This document shows positions 8,916 through 16,665 of a stretch of DNA of 64,000 bases, piece after piece. The notes beneath the pieces are model-generated. The model was not told the DNA's origin and ran no database searches. It worked only from the letters and a program-made list of their open reading frames with translations. Every line of letters begins with the position of its first letter. Within the stretch, counting starts at the first letter, position 1. The stretch is from Loktanella sp. S4079 (GTDB lineage: Bacteria > Pseudomonadota > Alphaproteobacteria > Rhodobacterales > Rhodobacteraceae), in assembly GCF_000967725.1 (NCBI RefSeq), contig NZ_JXYE01000002.1:620001-684000 (forward strand). The letters are read 5' to 3'. The translations under genes were made by a program, and so were the position numbers.

Positions 8916-10258
8916 GAAACCTGCGAGAATTGGTCGCAGCCTTTAGCATAGGCGTCGTAATATTGCGCGATCAAACGGGTGAGCGGTCTTCCCTCGGGCA
9001 CGATCTTGAGGATGCCATTTTCGTAGCGGACCAACCCTGCGAAATCTCTGAGCACCGCTGCATGGATCGGGCAAAGACTGTTTTGACCGTTCGCGTCGAA
9101 CTCTTTGTCATCAATTTCAAATCTGCACATCAGTTGGTTAATCGCGCGGGCGCGCAACCTGTCGTCGTGGGTTAGAGCAAAGCCGCGCATGCCTGCGAAA
9201 TCTCCGTTTGCGATCCGTTGGGTGTAGGCGGCCGTTGCAGGTGCGTTTTGTACATAGCCTTCTTTGAATTGCGAGATAGATGATGCCCCCAACCCAATCA
9301 GCGTTTCGCAAGGTTCGTCGGTATAGCCCTGAAAATTGCGATGCAATAGGCCCTCATCAGAGGCTTTGCTGAGCGCGTCATTGGGCATGGCAAAGTGATC
9401 AATCCCAATGCTGCGATAGCCGCGTGCAGTCAGTTCATGGGCCGCAAATTGGGCCAAGTTGAACCGTGCCACCGGATCAGGGAGACTGTTTTCCGGGATC
9501 AAGTGTTGGCGCTTTGCGATCTGGGGGACATGGGCATACCCGTATAGCGCAATGCGATCAGGTTTGAGATCATCGACCAAGGATACGGTTTGCGCCAGTT
9601 CTGCCTGACCTTGGTAGGGCAGCCCATAGACAAGGTCAGCATTTACCGAATTGATTCCAGCGGCACGCAGTTTGTCGATGCAGTCTCGGGTTGTTGCAAA
9701 ACTTTGGTTTCGTCCAATTGCGGATTGGACTTTGGGAGCGAAATCTTGGATGCCGATGCTCGCGCGGTTCATGCCAAATTCTGCGAGCGTTGCGATCTTT
9801 TCCACATTGACCAATGTGGGGTCAATTTCGACCGAGAATTGAAAGTGATCGGTCGGTGTGAAGGTTTGAAAGATATCTTTGGCAAGCGTTGCAATCATTG
9901 CAGGGCTTAGGATCGTTGGTGTGCCACCGCCCCAGTGAAGTCGCGCCATTTTGATACCTTTGGGCAGAGCTTCGCCCACGCGCTGCAATTCCTGTTTGAT
10001 GTATCGTAGATAGGTCGCGACCGGGTCGAGCGTGCGCGTCCCTTGGGTGCGACAGGCGCAAAACCAACACAGACGCTCGCAAAATGGAATATGAACATAG
10101 ACCGACACTGGCTGATCATGCGCGAGCGACTGCAAACAGTTGCGCTGAAAATCCGCACCAATCTGCGCGGTGAATTCGGTGGCGGGTGGATAGCTGGTGT
10201 AGCGGGGCGCACGGGCGGTAAACAGCCCGTGCTGACGGAGGCGTGCAATATTTGTCAT
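8912..10258 (-). CDS. hemN: Oxygen-independent coproporphyrinogen III oxidase
   Basis: A 448-residue radical-SAM enzyme that decarboxylates coproporphyrinogen III to protoporphyrinogen IX without oxygen, for haem (and, in phototrophs, bacteriochlorophyll) synthesis. The [4Fe-4S] motif HIPFCERLCWFCACR places the cluster ligands at C60, C64 and C67, with an extra Cys at 69 as in true HemN. The N-terminal PRYTSYPPATEF and HWGGGTPT segments are also typical. Length fits HemN, not the shorter HemW. A possible FnrL site lies upstream, in keeping with oxygen control of hemN in Rhodobacter. Confidence 0.95.
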   Translation of the reverse strand: MTNIARLRQHGLFTARAPRYTSYPPATEFTAQIGADFQRNCLQSLAHDQPVSVYVHIPFCERLCWFCACRTQGTRTLDPVATYLRYIKQELQRVGEALPKGIKMARLHWGGGTPTILSPAMIATLAKDIFQTFTPTDHFQFSVEIDPTLVNVEKIATLAEFGMNRASIGIQDFAPKVQSAIGRNQSFATTRDCIDKLRAAGINSVNADLVYGLPYQGQAELAQTVSLVDDLKPDRIALYGYAHVPQIAKRQHLIPENSLPDPVARFNLAQFAAHELTARGYRSIGIDHFAMPNDALSKASDEGLLHRNFQGYTDEPCETLIGLGASSISQFKEGYVQNAPATAAYTQRIANGDFAGMRGFALTHDDRLRARAINQLMCRFEIDDKEFDANGQNSLCPIHAAVLRDFAGLVRYENGILKIVPEGRPLTRLIAQYYDAYAKGCDQFSQVS

Positions 10259-10293
10259 GCCTCGGGTTTTCGCAGGAACGTGCCTGTGATTCT

Positions 10294-10307
10294 TTGCGCT
10301 AGATCAA
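10294..10307. promoter_or_regulatory. Candidate FnrL (FNR-type) binding site before hemN
   Basis: TTGCG-CTAG-ATCAA on the plus strand resembles the FNR consensus TTGAT-N4-ATCAA, with one perfect and one weaker half. Its centre lies about 42 bases before the hemN start codon. If the usual class II spacing held, transcription would start almost at the ATG, so either the mRNA is nearly leaderless or the site works differently. Plausible but not firm. Confidence 0.4.
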
Positions 10308-10324
10308 TTCACGTTTGATTTGGC

Positions 10325-10927
10325 CTAAGCCTGCGCATCGATAAAACAGGCTGCGGTTTGTGCGATCTGTTCCGGCGTGTGTTCGCGCTTAAAGAAGGTC
10401 GCAAATCCGGTTTCTGGCATCATCAAATAGGTCTGGGTCGAATGATCGACCAGATAATACTCATCATCGCCATCCTGCTTGCGATAGTAGGTCCGGTAGG
10501 CTTTGGATGCGGCATCAACCTGTTCAGCAGTCCCGGTTAGACCGACCATATCCTCGTGGAAGTTATCGGTGAACTCGGCGACAACTTCGGTGGTGTCTCG
10601 GTCTGGATCAACAGTGATAAAGACAGTGCCGATATCGTAACCTTCATCCGCGAGCATATATGCCGCCTGAGCGTTGCGGGCACTGTCGAGCGGGCAAACA
10701 TCGGGGCAGAAGGTGTAGCCGAAGTAGACCAATGTCGGCTTAGTGATCACATCACGATCCGTGACCAAAGCACCCGTTTCTGAGAGCAGTTCAAACGGTC
10801 CGCCAATGGCTGATGTTGCAACCGCCGTATCACCGCAGGGCGCTGGTGGTTGCGATGCTGACCATGTGTAGAACCCAAGTGCGGCCGCCGCAACAAGGGT
10901 GGTTGAGCCAATAATAACAGCTTTCAT
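10325..10927 (-). CDS. SCO1/SenC family copper chaperone
   Basis: A 200-residue membrane-anchored thioredoxin-fold protein: N-terminal anchor at residues 4-22, then the copper site GYTFCPDVCPLD (C74 and C78) with the distal ligand H162 in VDHSTQTYL. SCO proteins deliver copper to the CuA centre of cytochrome c oxidase in the periplasm. It follows a PCuAC-type copper chaperone on the same strand; the two act together in CuA assembly in several bacteria, so joint function is a reasonable inference. All three copper ligands are intact. Confidence 0.94.
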   Translation of the reverse strand: MKAVIIGSTTLVAAAALGFYTWSASQPPAPCGDTAVATSAIGGPFELLSETGALVTDRDVITKPTLVYFGYTFCPDVCPLDSARNAQAAYMLADEGYDIGTVFITVDPDRDTTEVVAEFTDNFHEDMVGLTGTAEQVDAASKAYRTYYRKQDGDDEYYLVDHSTQTYLMMPETGFATFFKREHTPEQIAQTAACFIDAQA

Positions 10928-10946
10928 GGCTGAAATCCTTTGTTTT

Positions 10947-10970
10947 GCACCTTCGCGATGACGAAGGTGC
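10947..10970 (-). other. Hairpin between the PCuAC and SCO genes
   Basis: A perfect 9-bp stem, GCACCTTCG with CGAAGGTGC, around a 6-base loop lies in the 53-base gap between the two copper-chaperone genes. There is no uridine run after it on the minus strand, so it is more likely an mRNA processing or stability element than a terminator. Confidence 0.45.
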
Positions 10971-10981
10971 TTTGCTATGAT

Positions 10982-11428
10982 TTAGTGACTGTGTTCCATC
11001 GTGCGCGCTACGACGTCGAAACGCACCTCGATCTCGCCTGACTGTTCGAAAACCAGAGTTGCTGGAATCGTTTCACCGACCTCAAGTGGATCGCCACGCA
11101 ATCCCATGAACATCACGTGGTAGCCGCCCGGTTCCAGAGCGACCATACCGCCCGCAGGAACAGTGACGCCGTCAGCATGCATCATTTTGGCGATGCCGTC
11201 CGTGAATTCGGTTGTGTGTAGCTCGACTTTGGGAAAGTCAGCTGTAATGCCGATCAAGCGATCGTCGGTGTCACCGTCGTTCTTGATATGCATAAAGCCG
11301 CCGCCCGACATAGCGGTCGGCGGTGTTTCAAAGGCGCGTGCATCCGTCACCGTAATGACAGGTTCCGCCATTGCGGCATATGATGAGAATGCCACCAATG
11401 TGGCAGCGGTCAGAGTAGTCAGTTTCAT
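10982..11428 (-). CDS. Periplasmic copper chaperone PCu(A)C
   Basis: A 148-residue secreted protein: signal peptide to about residue 21 (AMA-EP), then the PCuAC beta-sandwich. The full Cu(I) motif H-x10-M-x21-H-x-M is present with H71, M82, H104 and M106. These proteins carry Cu(I) to SCO or directly to the CuA site of cytochrome c oxidase. I chose the ATG giving MKLTTLTAATL because it starts a normal signal peptide; an 8-residue upstream extension does not. The His-containing tail (MEHSH) may add metal binding. It sits between a small Cys-containing protein and the SCO gene. Confidence 0.95.
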   Translation of the reverse strand: MKLTTLTAATLVAFSSYAAMAEPVITVTDARAFETPPTAMSGGGFMHIKNDGDTDDRLIGITADFPKVELHTTEFTDGIAKMMHADGVTVPAGGMVALEPGGYHVMFMGLRGDPLEVGETIPATLVFEQSGEIEVRFDVVARTMEHSH

Positions 11429-11490
11429 TGGTCGTCTTTCTGAGTGGTTCAAACGTCGTTTGAACCGAGATTAAATTGAATGGGGTTTGG

Positions 11491-11835
11491 TCACGCCAAT
11501 GGTGGCGCACGCGCGGCGTAAGACCATTCAAGTTCAGAAAGTGTGTGTGTATCTCGCTCGGGTGTTCGCCAGAGCAGACGTGTATCGCGATCGGGTTGGG
11601 CGAGTTCAGCCATACGCGGTGCAAGACAACCGCCAGCGATAACACATGCGATACAGCGATCAGATTGTGCGTGGCGCGGGTCGCCAGATTGGCCGCAGAT
11701 ATCAGACCAGTCGCCACCCGCCAAAACATAGGCTGTCGCGCGGGCATCCGTATTCGGTCCGAGCGTCCGATGCCCAAACCCAACGAGGGTCAAAGAAACA
11801 ATCAGACAAAGTGATATGAGCGCGCGGAGTGCCAT
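11491..11835 (-). CDS. Small membrane-anchored protein with Cys motif, unknown
   Basis: A 114-residue protein with an N-terminal hydrophobic segment (residues 4-19) that is either a signal peptide or an anchor. The mature part contains CGQSGD and CIACVIAGGC, i.e. four cysteines that could bind metal or form disulphides. Being first in line before the PCuAC and SCO genes, on the same strand and 62 bases away, it may belong to the copper-handling set, as DUF2946-like proteins do in other copper operons. That family link is a guess from context and the Cys pattern. Confidence 0.6.
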   Translation of the reverse strand: MALRALISLCLIVSLTLVGFGHRTLGPNTDARATAYVLAGGDWSDICGQSGDPRHAQSDRCIACVIAGGCLAPRMAELAQPDRDTRLLWRTPERDTHTLSELEWSYAARAPPLA

Positions 11836-11887
11836 GGCGATGATCTAGGTCATATTGCCAAAACAATCAAAGGCTAAACCGTCGCAG

Positions 11888-11913
11888 GTAGGGTGGATCA
11901 AGATCCACCCTAC
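11888..11913. repeat. 26-bp palindromic repeat, copy 1
   Basis: GTAGGGTGGATC-AA-GATCCACCCTAC, with perfect 12-base arms. The 11-base outer arm sequence GTAGGGTGGAT is shared with a second copy at 37635-37660, and in both cases the element sits in a short intergenic space just after a gene end. Here it lies between two minus-strand genes. It looks like a dispersed intergenic palindrome (REP-like) that may also act as a transcript end. Confidence 0.8.
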
Positions 11914-11940
11914 GGAACCTAACGCAATTCGGTCTATTGG

Positions 11941-12984
11941 TTAGAAGCCCGCTTTGATCAATTCAAAGGTCTCGGCCTGACGTTCGCGCATTGCATTGCT
12001 CATCGGAAGCTGGGCGAGCACGGGCACATCGATTTGTCCAAGGCCTGAAGCAACAAGGTCTTCTTCGCTGACAGCCGCGTTCAACGCAACAGCGTTCGAC
12101 GATCCATAGCCAGCGTCCAACAGCGGAACGACAGAGGCTTGGGCTAGCATCGCGTTCATATAGTCATAGGCTTTGTCTTCGGTGCCTTGACCATCAACCA
12201 AGTTGACGTAGCCACATAGCCAGAGCGAAGACCCTTCTGTCGCTTCACGCTGGAACCCGATGGGGCGGCCTTCGTCAACCATGGTCGGATAGGTTTCGTT
12301 CCATGCCCAGCTGATGAGTACCTCGCCAGATGACAAAAGCTGCGCGAGTTCCGCCGGATCGGTCCAATAGGTGCGCAAATTCGGATGTACCTCGCGCAGC
12401 CAAGTTGACGCCGCTTCGAATTGTTCATCGGTTGCGTTCGTCCAATTATCGACACCCGTTGCCAGATAGGCTAGCGCATAGGCATCATCGACATTGTCTG
12501 GCAAAGTCAGGCGACCCGCATAGGCCGGGTCCTTGAAGACTTGCAGCGACGCGACATCGTCCGCCGGGACTTGCTCTGGGTTATATGCAATCGCGGTCGA
12601 GCCAAAATCGGTTGGGATAAAGAAGACATCTTCGCCCGCAGCCACATCAGTGCCAGTTAGATTGCTATCAAGGTCAGCGTAGGCGGGAATTTTACTAACA
12701 TCCCATGCTTCGATGATGCCGCTTTCTGACCATTTGCTGACGGAGCCTGCGCAGATATGCGCAACATCCGCCTGAAACCCAGCGCGAATTTTCTGGAATG
12801 CCTCATCTTCGTCGCCAAAGAATGAAAAACTTGGGCTATCGCCGTGCTGTTCAATGTAGGCGCTGTGAAACGCTGCGTCTTCAAAGCCGGAATAGTCAAA
12901 GACGAGCAGGTCCGCGTCTTGCGCTGTTGCCGCAGTGGCCATTGCCACAAAAGAAGCTGCGCCCAGTAGTTTAGAGGATGTCAT
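11941..12984 (-). CDS. Extracellular solute-binding protein (PotD/polyamine-like)
   Basis: A 347-residue periplasmic protein with a signal peptide cleaved after about residue 21 (ATA-QD). The body has the pattern of spermidine/putrescine-type binding proteins: an early SFFGDEDEAFQKI...GFQADVAHIC segment, FIPTDFGSTAIAYNPEQVP, and the domain-closure region with LLSSGEVLISWAWNE. It would feed an ABC importer, but no permease or ATPase genes lie next to it, so it is an orphan here. Ligand cannot be told from sequence; a polyamine or similar cation is the family default. Confidence 0.85.
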   Translation of the reverse strand: MTSSKLLGAASFVAMATAATAQDADLLVFDYSGFEDAAFHSAYIEQHGDSPSFSFFGDEDEAFQKIRAGFQADVAHICAGSVSKWSESGIIEAWDVSKIPAYADLDSNLTGTDVAAGEDVFFIPTDFGSTAIAYNPEQVPADDVASLQVFKDPAYAGRLTLPDNVDDAYALAYLATGVDNWTNATDEQFEAASTWLREVHPNLRTYWTDPAELAQLLSSGEVLISWAWNETYPTMVDEGRPIGFQREATEGSSLWLCGYVNLVDGQGTEDKAYDYMNAMLAQASVVPLLDAGYGSSNAVALNAAVSEEDLVASGLGQIDVPVLAQLPMSNAMRERQAETFELIKAGF

Positions 12985-13208
12985 TCATCACACTCCCGAT
13001 TGATCTGTGAAAGTGAGATTAGAACCGCAAATGAAGTGCGGCAAGACAGATTCCGCTGGTGTGTAAACTGTTCGCGAGGTGATGTTGTTTTGAGCGAATT
13101 TGGTCGGCGGCTGCACTGAAAACATGCGCTTGTTTTTGTTGACCTTTCCGGGCTGCTGTTCTTACCTCAAGCTGAGGTCTGTGTTGAAAGTATTATGGGG
13201 GACGTCAC

Positions 13209-13712
13209 ATGATTACACCTGAGTATTGTCAAATGATGGCTGCCTATAATGCCTGGCAAAACAATGGGCTGCGCGATCTTGTTCAATCTACGTCGCAAGA
13301 TGTGCTAACCCGAGATCGCGGAGCTTTCTTTGGTTCCATTTTTGGAACGCTGAACCATTTGCTCTGGGCTGACACTGTTTGGATAGCGCGTCTGGACAAA
13401 AGTAGCGGAACTGACGTTGCGCTTAGCGAGAGTACGGCTTTCTCTCCAACACCGGCAGTTTGGGCTGCCGAGCGGTTCCGAATGGATGGGCGTATCGCGC
13501 AATGGGCGGATAAATTGCATACTGTTGATCTTGTTGGCCCGCTTTCTTGGCATTCTGCCGCATTGGGACAAACGGTTACCAAACCCATGAGCCAATGTGT
13601 TGTGCACATGTTCAATCATCAGACGCATCACCGTGGGCAAATACATGCGATGTTAACGGCCGCCGGCGAAAATCCCATCGCGACTGATCTTCCCTTTATG
13701 CCGGAAACCTGA
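13209..13712 (+). CDS. DinB family protein
   Basis: A 167-residue four-helix protein of the DinB/YfiT-like superfamily. The three metal-binding histidines expected of the family can be placed at H50 (TLNHLLWAD), H137 and H141 (FNHQTHHRGQ). Members are metal-dependent enzymes, including thiol transferases, and many have no known substrate. It is 33 bases ahead of acuI on the same strand, with a strong ribosome site in between, so the two may be co-transcribed. Nothing in the sequence points to a particular reaction. Confidence 0.88.
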   Translation: MITPEYCQMMAAYNAWQNNGLRDLVQSTSQDVLTRDRGAFFGSIFGTLNHLLWADTVWIARLDKSSGTDVALSESTAFSPTPAVWAAERFRMDGRIAQWADKLHTVDLVGPLSWHSAALGQTVTKPMSQCVVHMFNHQTHHRGQIHAMLTAAGENPIATDLPFMPET

Positions 13713-13745
13713 TCCTGTGGCTTCAACGAAAAGGAGGAGGGAGCC

Positions 13746-14729
13746 ATGTTCAACGCTTTGGTCGTCGAAAAGGATGCTGAAGGGACAACATCTGCAAGTG
13801 TGCAAGCGATTGATTTGGATCAGTTGCCCGAAGGCGATGTTACTGTCGCGGTCACATATTCGACGTTGAATTACAAAGATGGGCTATGTCTTGGCCCCGG
13901 AGGCGGATTGGTGCGGCAGTACCCCCATGTTCCGGGTATCGATTTTGCGGGTAACGTAGAGGCGTCTGATGACCCGCGTTACAAGCCCGGCGATAAGGTC
14001 GTGTTGACAGGGTGGCGCGTCGGAGAAAGCCATTGGGGTGGCTACGCCCAAAAAGCACGGGTAAAGGCGGATTGGTTGGTGCCATTGCCGGACGGCATCG
14101 ATCCGCGACAGGCGATGGCCGTCGGAACCGCTGGGTTTACTGCAATGCTAGCGGTGATGGCGCTTGAAGATCATGGGATCAAGGATGGCCCCGTTTTGGT
14201 CACAGGTGCCGCAGGTGGCGTTGGGTCCGTTGCAACTGCGATTTTGTCAAAGCTTGGCTATCAAGTAGCCGCTGTGACAGGGCGCCCCGAAACTGCCGAC
14301 TATCTTACCAGTCTAGGCGCAACCCAGATCGTGCCCAGAGACGAAATAAACACGCCGACCAAACGCCCGCTGGAGTCTGAGACATGGGGTGGCTGTATTG
14401 ATGCGGTCGGTGGTGCGATGTTGTCGCGCGTTCTGGGGCAAATGCAGTATGGCGCATCTGTGGCTGCCGTTGGGTTGGCAGGTGGTGCGGCGCTGAACGC
14501 TACAGTGGTGCCGTTTTTGTTGCGCGGCGTGAACCTGTTGGGCATCGACAGTGTAATGCAGCCCTATGCGCGGCGTCTGCAAGCGTGGGAGCGCATCGCA
14601 AGCGATCTGCCCATGGAGAAGCTTGAGAGCATGATCCAACCGGCCACATTGTCTGACCTGCCAAAATTGGGGGCAGATATCCTGCAAGGCAGCGTTAAGG
14701 GGCGGGTTGTCGTTGACGTGAATAGCTGA
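13746..14729 (+). CDS. acuI: Acryloyl-CoA reductase AcuI (YhdH/MDR family)
   Basis: A 327-residue zinc-free medium-chain reductase. Features: VTYSTLNYKDGL near the N-terminus, HVPGIDFAGNVE, the NADPH-binding Rossmann stretch TGAAGGVGSVA around residue 155, and DAVGG further on. This layout is that of the YhdH/AcuI group, which reduces acryloyl-CoA to propionyl-CoA and protects cells from acrylate formed during DMSP breakdown. A very strong ribosome site (GGAGGAGGGA) precedes the ATG. The BCCT transporter downstream fits a role in DMSP or betaine use, but no DMSP lyase or dmdA is in the window. Confidence 0.88.
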   Translation: MFNALVVEKDAEGTTSASVQAIDLDQLPEGDVTVAVTYSTLNYKDGLCLGPGGGLVRQYPHVPGIDFAGNVEASDDPRYKPGDKVVLTGWRVGESHWGGYAQKARVKADWLVPLPDGIDPRQAMAVGTAGFTAMLAVMALEDHGIKDGPVLVTGAAGGVGSVATAILSKLGYQVAAVTGRPETADYLTSLGATQIVPRDEINTPTKRPLESETWGGCIDAVGGAMLSRVLGQMQYGASVAAVGLAGGAALNATVVPFLLRGVNLLGIDSVMQPYARRLQAWERIASDLPMEKLESMIQPATLSDLPKLGADILQGSVKGRVVVDVNS

Positions 14730-14769
14730 CCGACGACGCAGAATTTCCCTGTTGAGTATGTAAAGCGCG

Positions 14770-14800
14770 CGCGTGGATTTGGCGAAAATCCACGCGTTTT
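14770..14800 (+). terminator. Rho-independent terminator after acuI
   Basis: An 11-bp stem, CGCGTGGATTT with AAATCCACGCG, around a 5-base loop, followed by TTTT. It separates acuI from the BCCT gene, so the latter probably has its own promoter. Confidence 0.8.
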
Positions 14801-14905
14801 CCTATAAAAACTGACGGTTTTGGCGGTCGGAGGGTCGGTTTATCGCTCTGTCGCTGGTCGGATTGCCCTAGCGTAATATGTATAACACAACAGAGGAGAC
14901 GAAGA

Positions 14906-16549
14906 ATGGCACCAAGACCAATTATCTCAGAATTACCGATTAAGGTCGCGGATCGCGGCTTTTATCGGGGGTTCAGTTTAGATGTGACGCTTTCATCCAA
15001 AATCGTGATCGGTTTGCTCGTGATTTGGGCTGTGGCTTTTCCTGATCAAGCAGCATCCGTCTTGGGCGGTTTGAATGCGTTTATCTTGGCAAACTTTGCG
15101 ACATGGTATGTTGGCGTTATGGCCGCATTTGTGATTGTCTGCATTGTTCTTGCGCTATGGCCCGCAGCAGGACGGCTCAAATTGGGGCTGCCCGAAGATG
15201 AGCCGGAGTTTAGCAATTTTTCGTGGTTTTCCATGATGTTTGGTGCCGGGATCGGGGTCGGAATGCTGACTTGGGCCGTGGCAGAGCCGATTTATCACTT
15301 TAACAACAACCCGGATGTCATTCAGGGGCTGGCAACCAGTAAGGGCGATGACAACGTCCTCAATGCTTTCAAGTGGTCCTATTTGCACTGGGGTTTTTCA
15401 GCTTGGTCATCATATGCGATTGCAGGGCTTGCGCTGGCATTCTTTTCATATCGGCGCAGTCTGCCGCTAACAATTCGTTCGTCACTGACACCTATCTTCG
15501 GAAAAAGCCTATCTGGGCCGCTCGGGCATTTTATTGATGCCGTAGCTGTGATTGCAACAATTTTGGGTGTGGCACAGACCCTTGGGTTTGGGGTCAACCA
15601 ATTTGTCGACGGTCTATCACGCATCGGCATCGGAGATTGGATCACCAAAGCAGATGGGTCGCCTTCGACGCTCGGCGTGATCGTGGCAATTATCGTGATC
15701 ATGGGGGCTTCGACGCTTTCGGCGCTTTCTGGTGTGGGCAAAGGCATCAAGTGGCTGTCGAACCTGAATATGGGTCTGTCAATTTTCTTGCTCGGCTTTC
15801 TTATGCTGTTTGGATCAACGTGGTTTGGCACAGTCGCGATGTTTGCAGGGATTTGGGATTACTTGATCAATCTGCCCGCGATGGCAGTGACTGTCTTTAG
15901 CGGCGGTTCTGAGACGGGTGATGCGCTCGTGGGCTGGCAAGGCGGCTGGACCGTGTTCTACTGGGCTTGGTGGGTCGCATTTGCCCCCTTTGTTGGATTG
16001 TTCCTTGCGCGCATCTCGCGTGGTCGCACGATCCGGGAATTTGTCTTGGGCGCAGTGATCGTACCGGCCTTGATGTGCTTTGTGTGGTTTGCTTGGGCAG
16101 GTGGTACGGCAATTGACCTAGAGCTAACCGGGCAAGCGGGTGGTCAAATCTTTGAGGCAACCGACGGCGGTAAGATTTTTGCTGTGACTGACATCTTGCT
16201 CGGTGGCGGGGTTTTATCGTGGCTCATGGCCGTCATCATCGTTGTTTTGTTGATGACCTATTTGGTCACCTCTGCGGACTCGGCTGTTTTGATCGTGAAC
16301 ACAATTAATGCGGCCGGTGATGAGGGACCCAAGGCCCGCCCACATATCATCTTTTGGGGTGTGGCGCTGGGATCTGTCGTTGCAGCACTTTTGCTGATCG
16401 GTGGGATCGGAGCGATCCAAACCGCGATGGTCATTGGGGCGTTGCCGTTCTCGGTCGTGATGGTTCTGATGTCGATCAGTCTGGTGAAGGCCATTTACCT
16501 CGATGGCAAACGCGAGGCAGCAGGGATGCCAACCACGGCTGATTCATAA
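14906..16549 (+). CDS. BCCT family transporter (betaine/choline/DMSP type)
   Basis: A 547-residue membrane protein with about 12 hydrophobic segments. The BCCT glycine-rich motif GAGIGVGMLTWAVAEPIYHF is present, followed by the conserved HWGFSAWSSYAIAGL of the substrate region, and a Trp-rich stretch in the middle (FYWAWWVAFAPFVG). BCCT carriers import glycine betaine, choline, carnitine or DMSP using a sodium or proton gradient. The C-terminus is short, without the long osmosensing tail of BetP. Nearness to acuI makes DMSP a candidate substrate; this is inference. It has its own ribosome site (AGAGGAGA). Confidence 0.94.
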   Translation: MAPRPIISELPIKVADRGFYRGFSLDVTLSSKIVIGLLVIWAVAFPDQAASVLGGLNAFILANFATWYVGVMAAFVIVCIVLALWPAAGRLKLGLPEDEPEFSNFSWFSMMFGAGIGVGMLTWAVAEPIYHFNNNPDVIQGLATSKGDDNVLNAFKWSYLHWGFSAWSSYAIAGLALAFFSYRRSLPLTIRSSLTPIFGKSLSGPLGHFIDAVAVIATILGVAQTLGFGVNQFVDGLSRIGIGDWITKADGSPSTLGVIVAIIVIMGASTLSALSGVGKGIKWLSNLNMGLSIFLLGFLMLFGSTWFGTVAMFAGIWDYLINLPAMAVTVFSGGSETGDALVGWQGGWTVFYWAWWVAFAPFVGLFLARISRGRTIREFVLGAVIVPALMCFVWFAWAGGTAIDLELTGQAGGQIFEATDGGKIFAVTDILLGGGVLSWLMAVIIVVLLMTYLVTSADSAVLIVNTINAAGDEGPKARPHIIFWGVALGSVVAALLLIGGIGAIQTAMVIGALPFSVVMVLMSISLVKAIYLDGKREAAGMPTTADS

Positions 16550-16567
16550 GCGGTTCAAGCAATATGG

Positions 16568-16597
16568 GCCCCGGCGTGATAATCGCCGGGGCTTTTT
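16568..16597 (+). terminator. Rho-independent terminator after the BCCT gene
   Basis: A 9-bp G+C-rich stem, GCCCCGGCG with CGCCGGGGC, around a 7-base loop, followed by TTTTT. Confidence 0.93.
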
Positions 16598-16665
16598 GCT
16601 TTATTAGGCCTTGACCTCTGCTGATCTGTGCTAATTCGTGCCCCAAACAATGGGAGCAGGCACAG

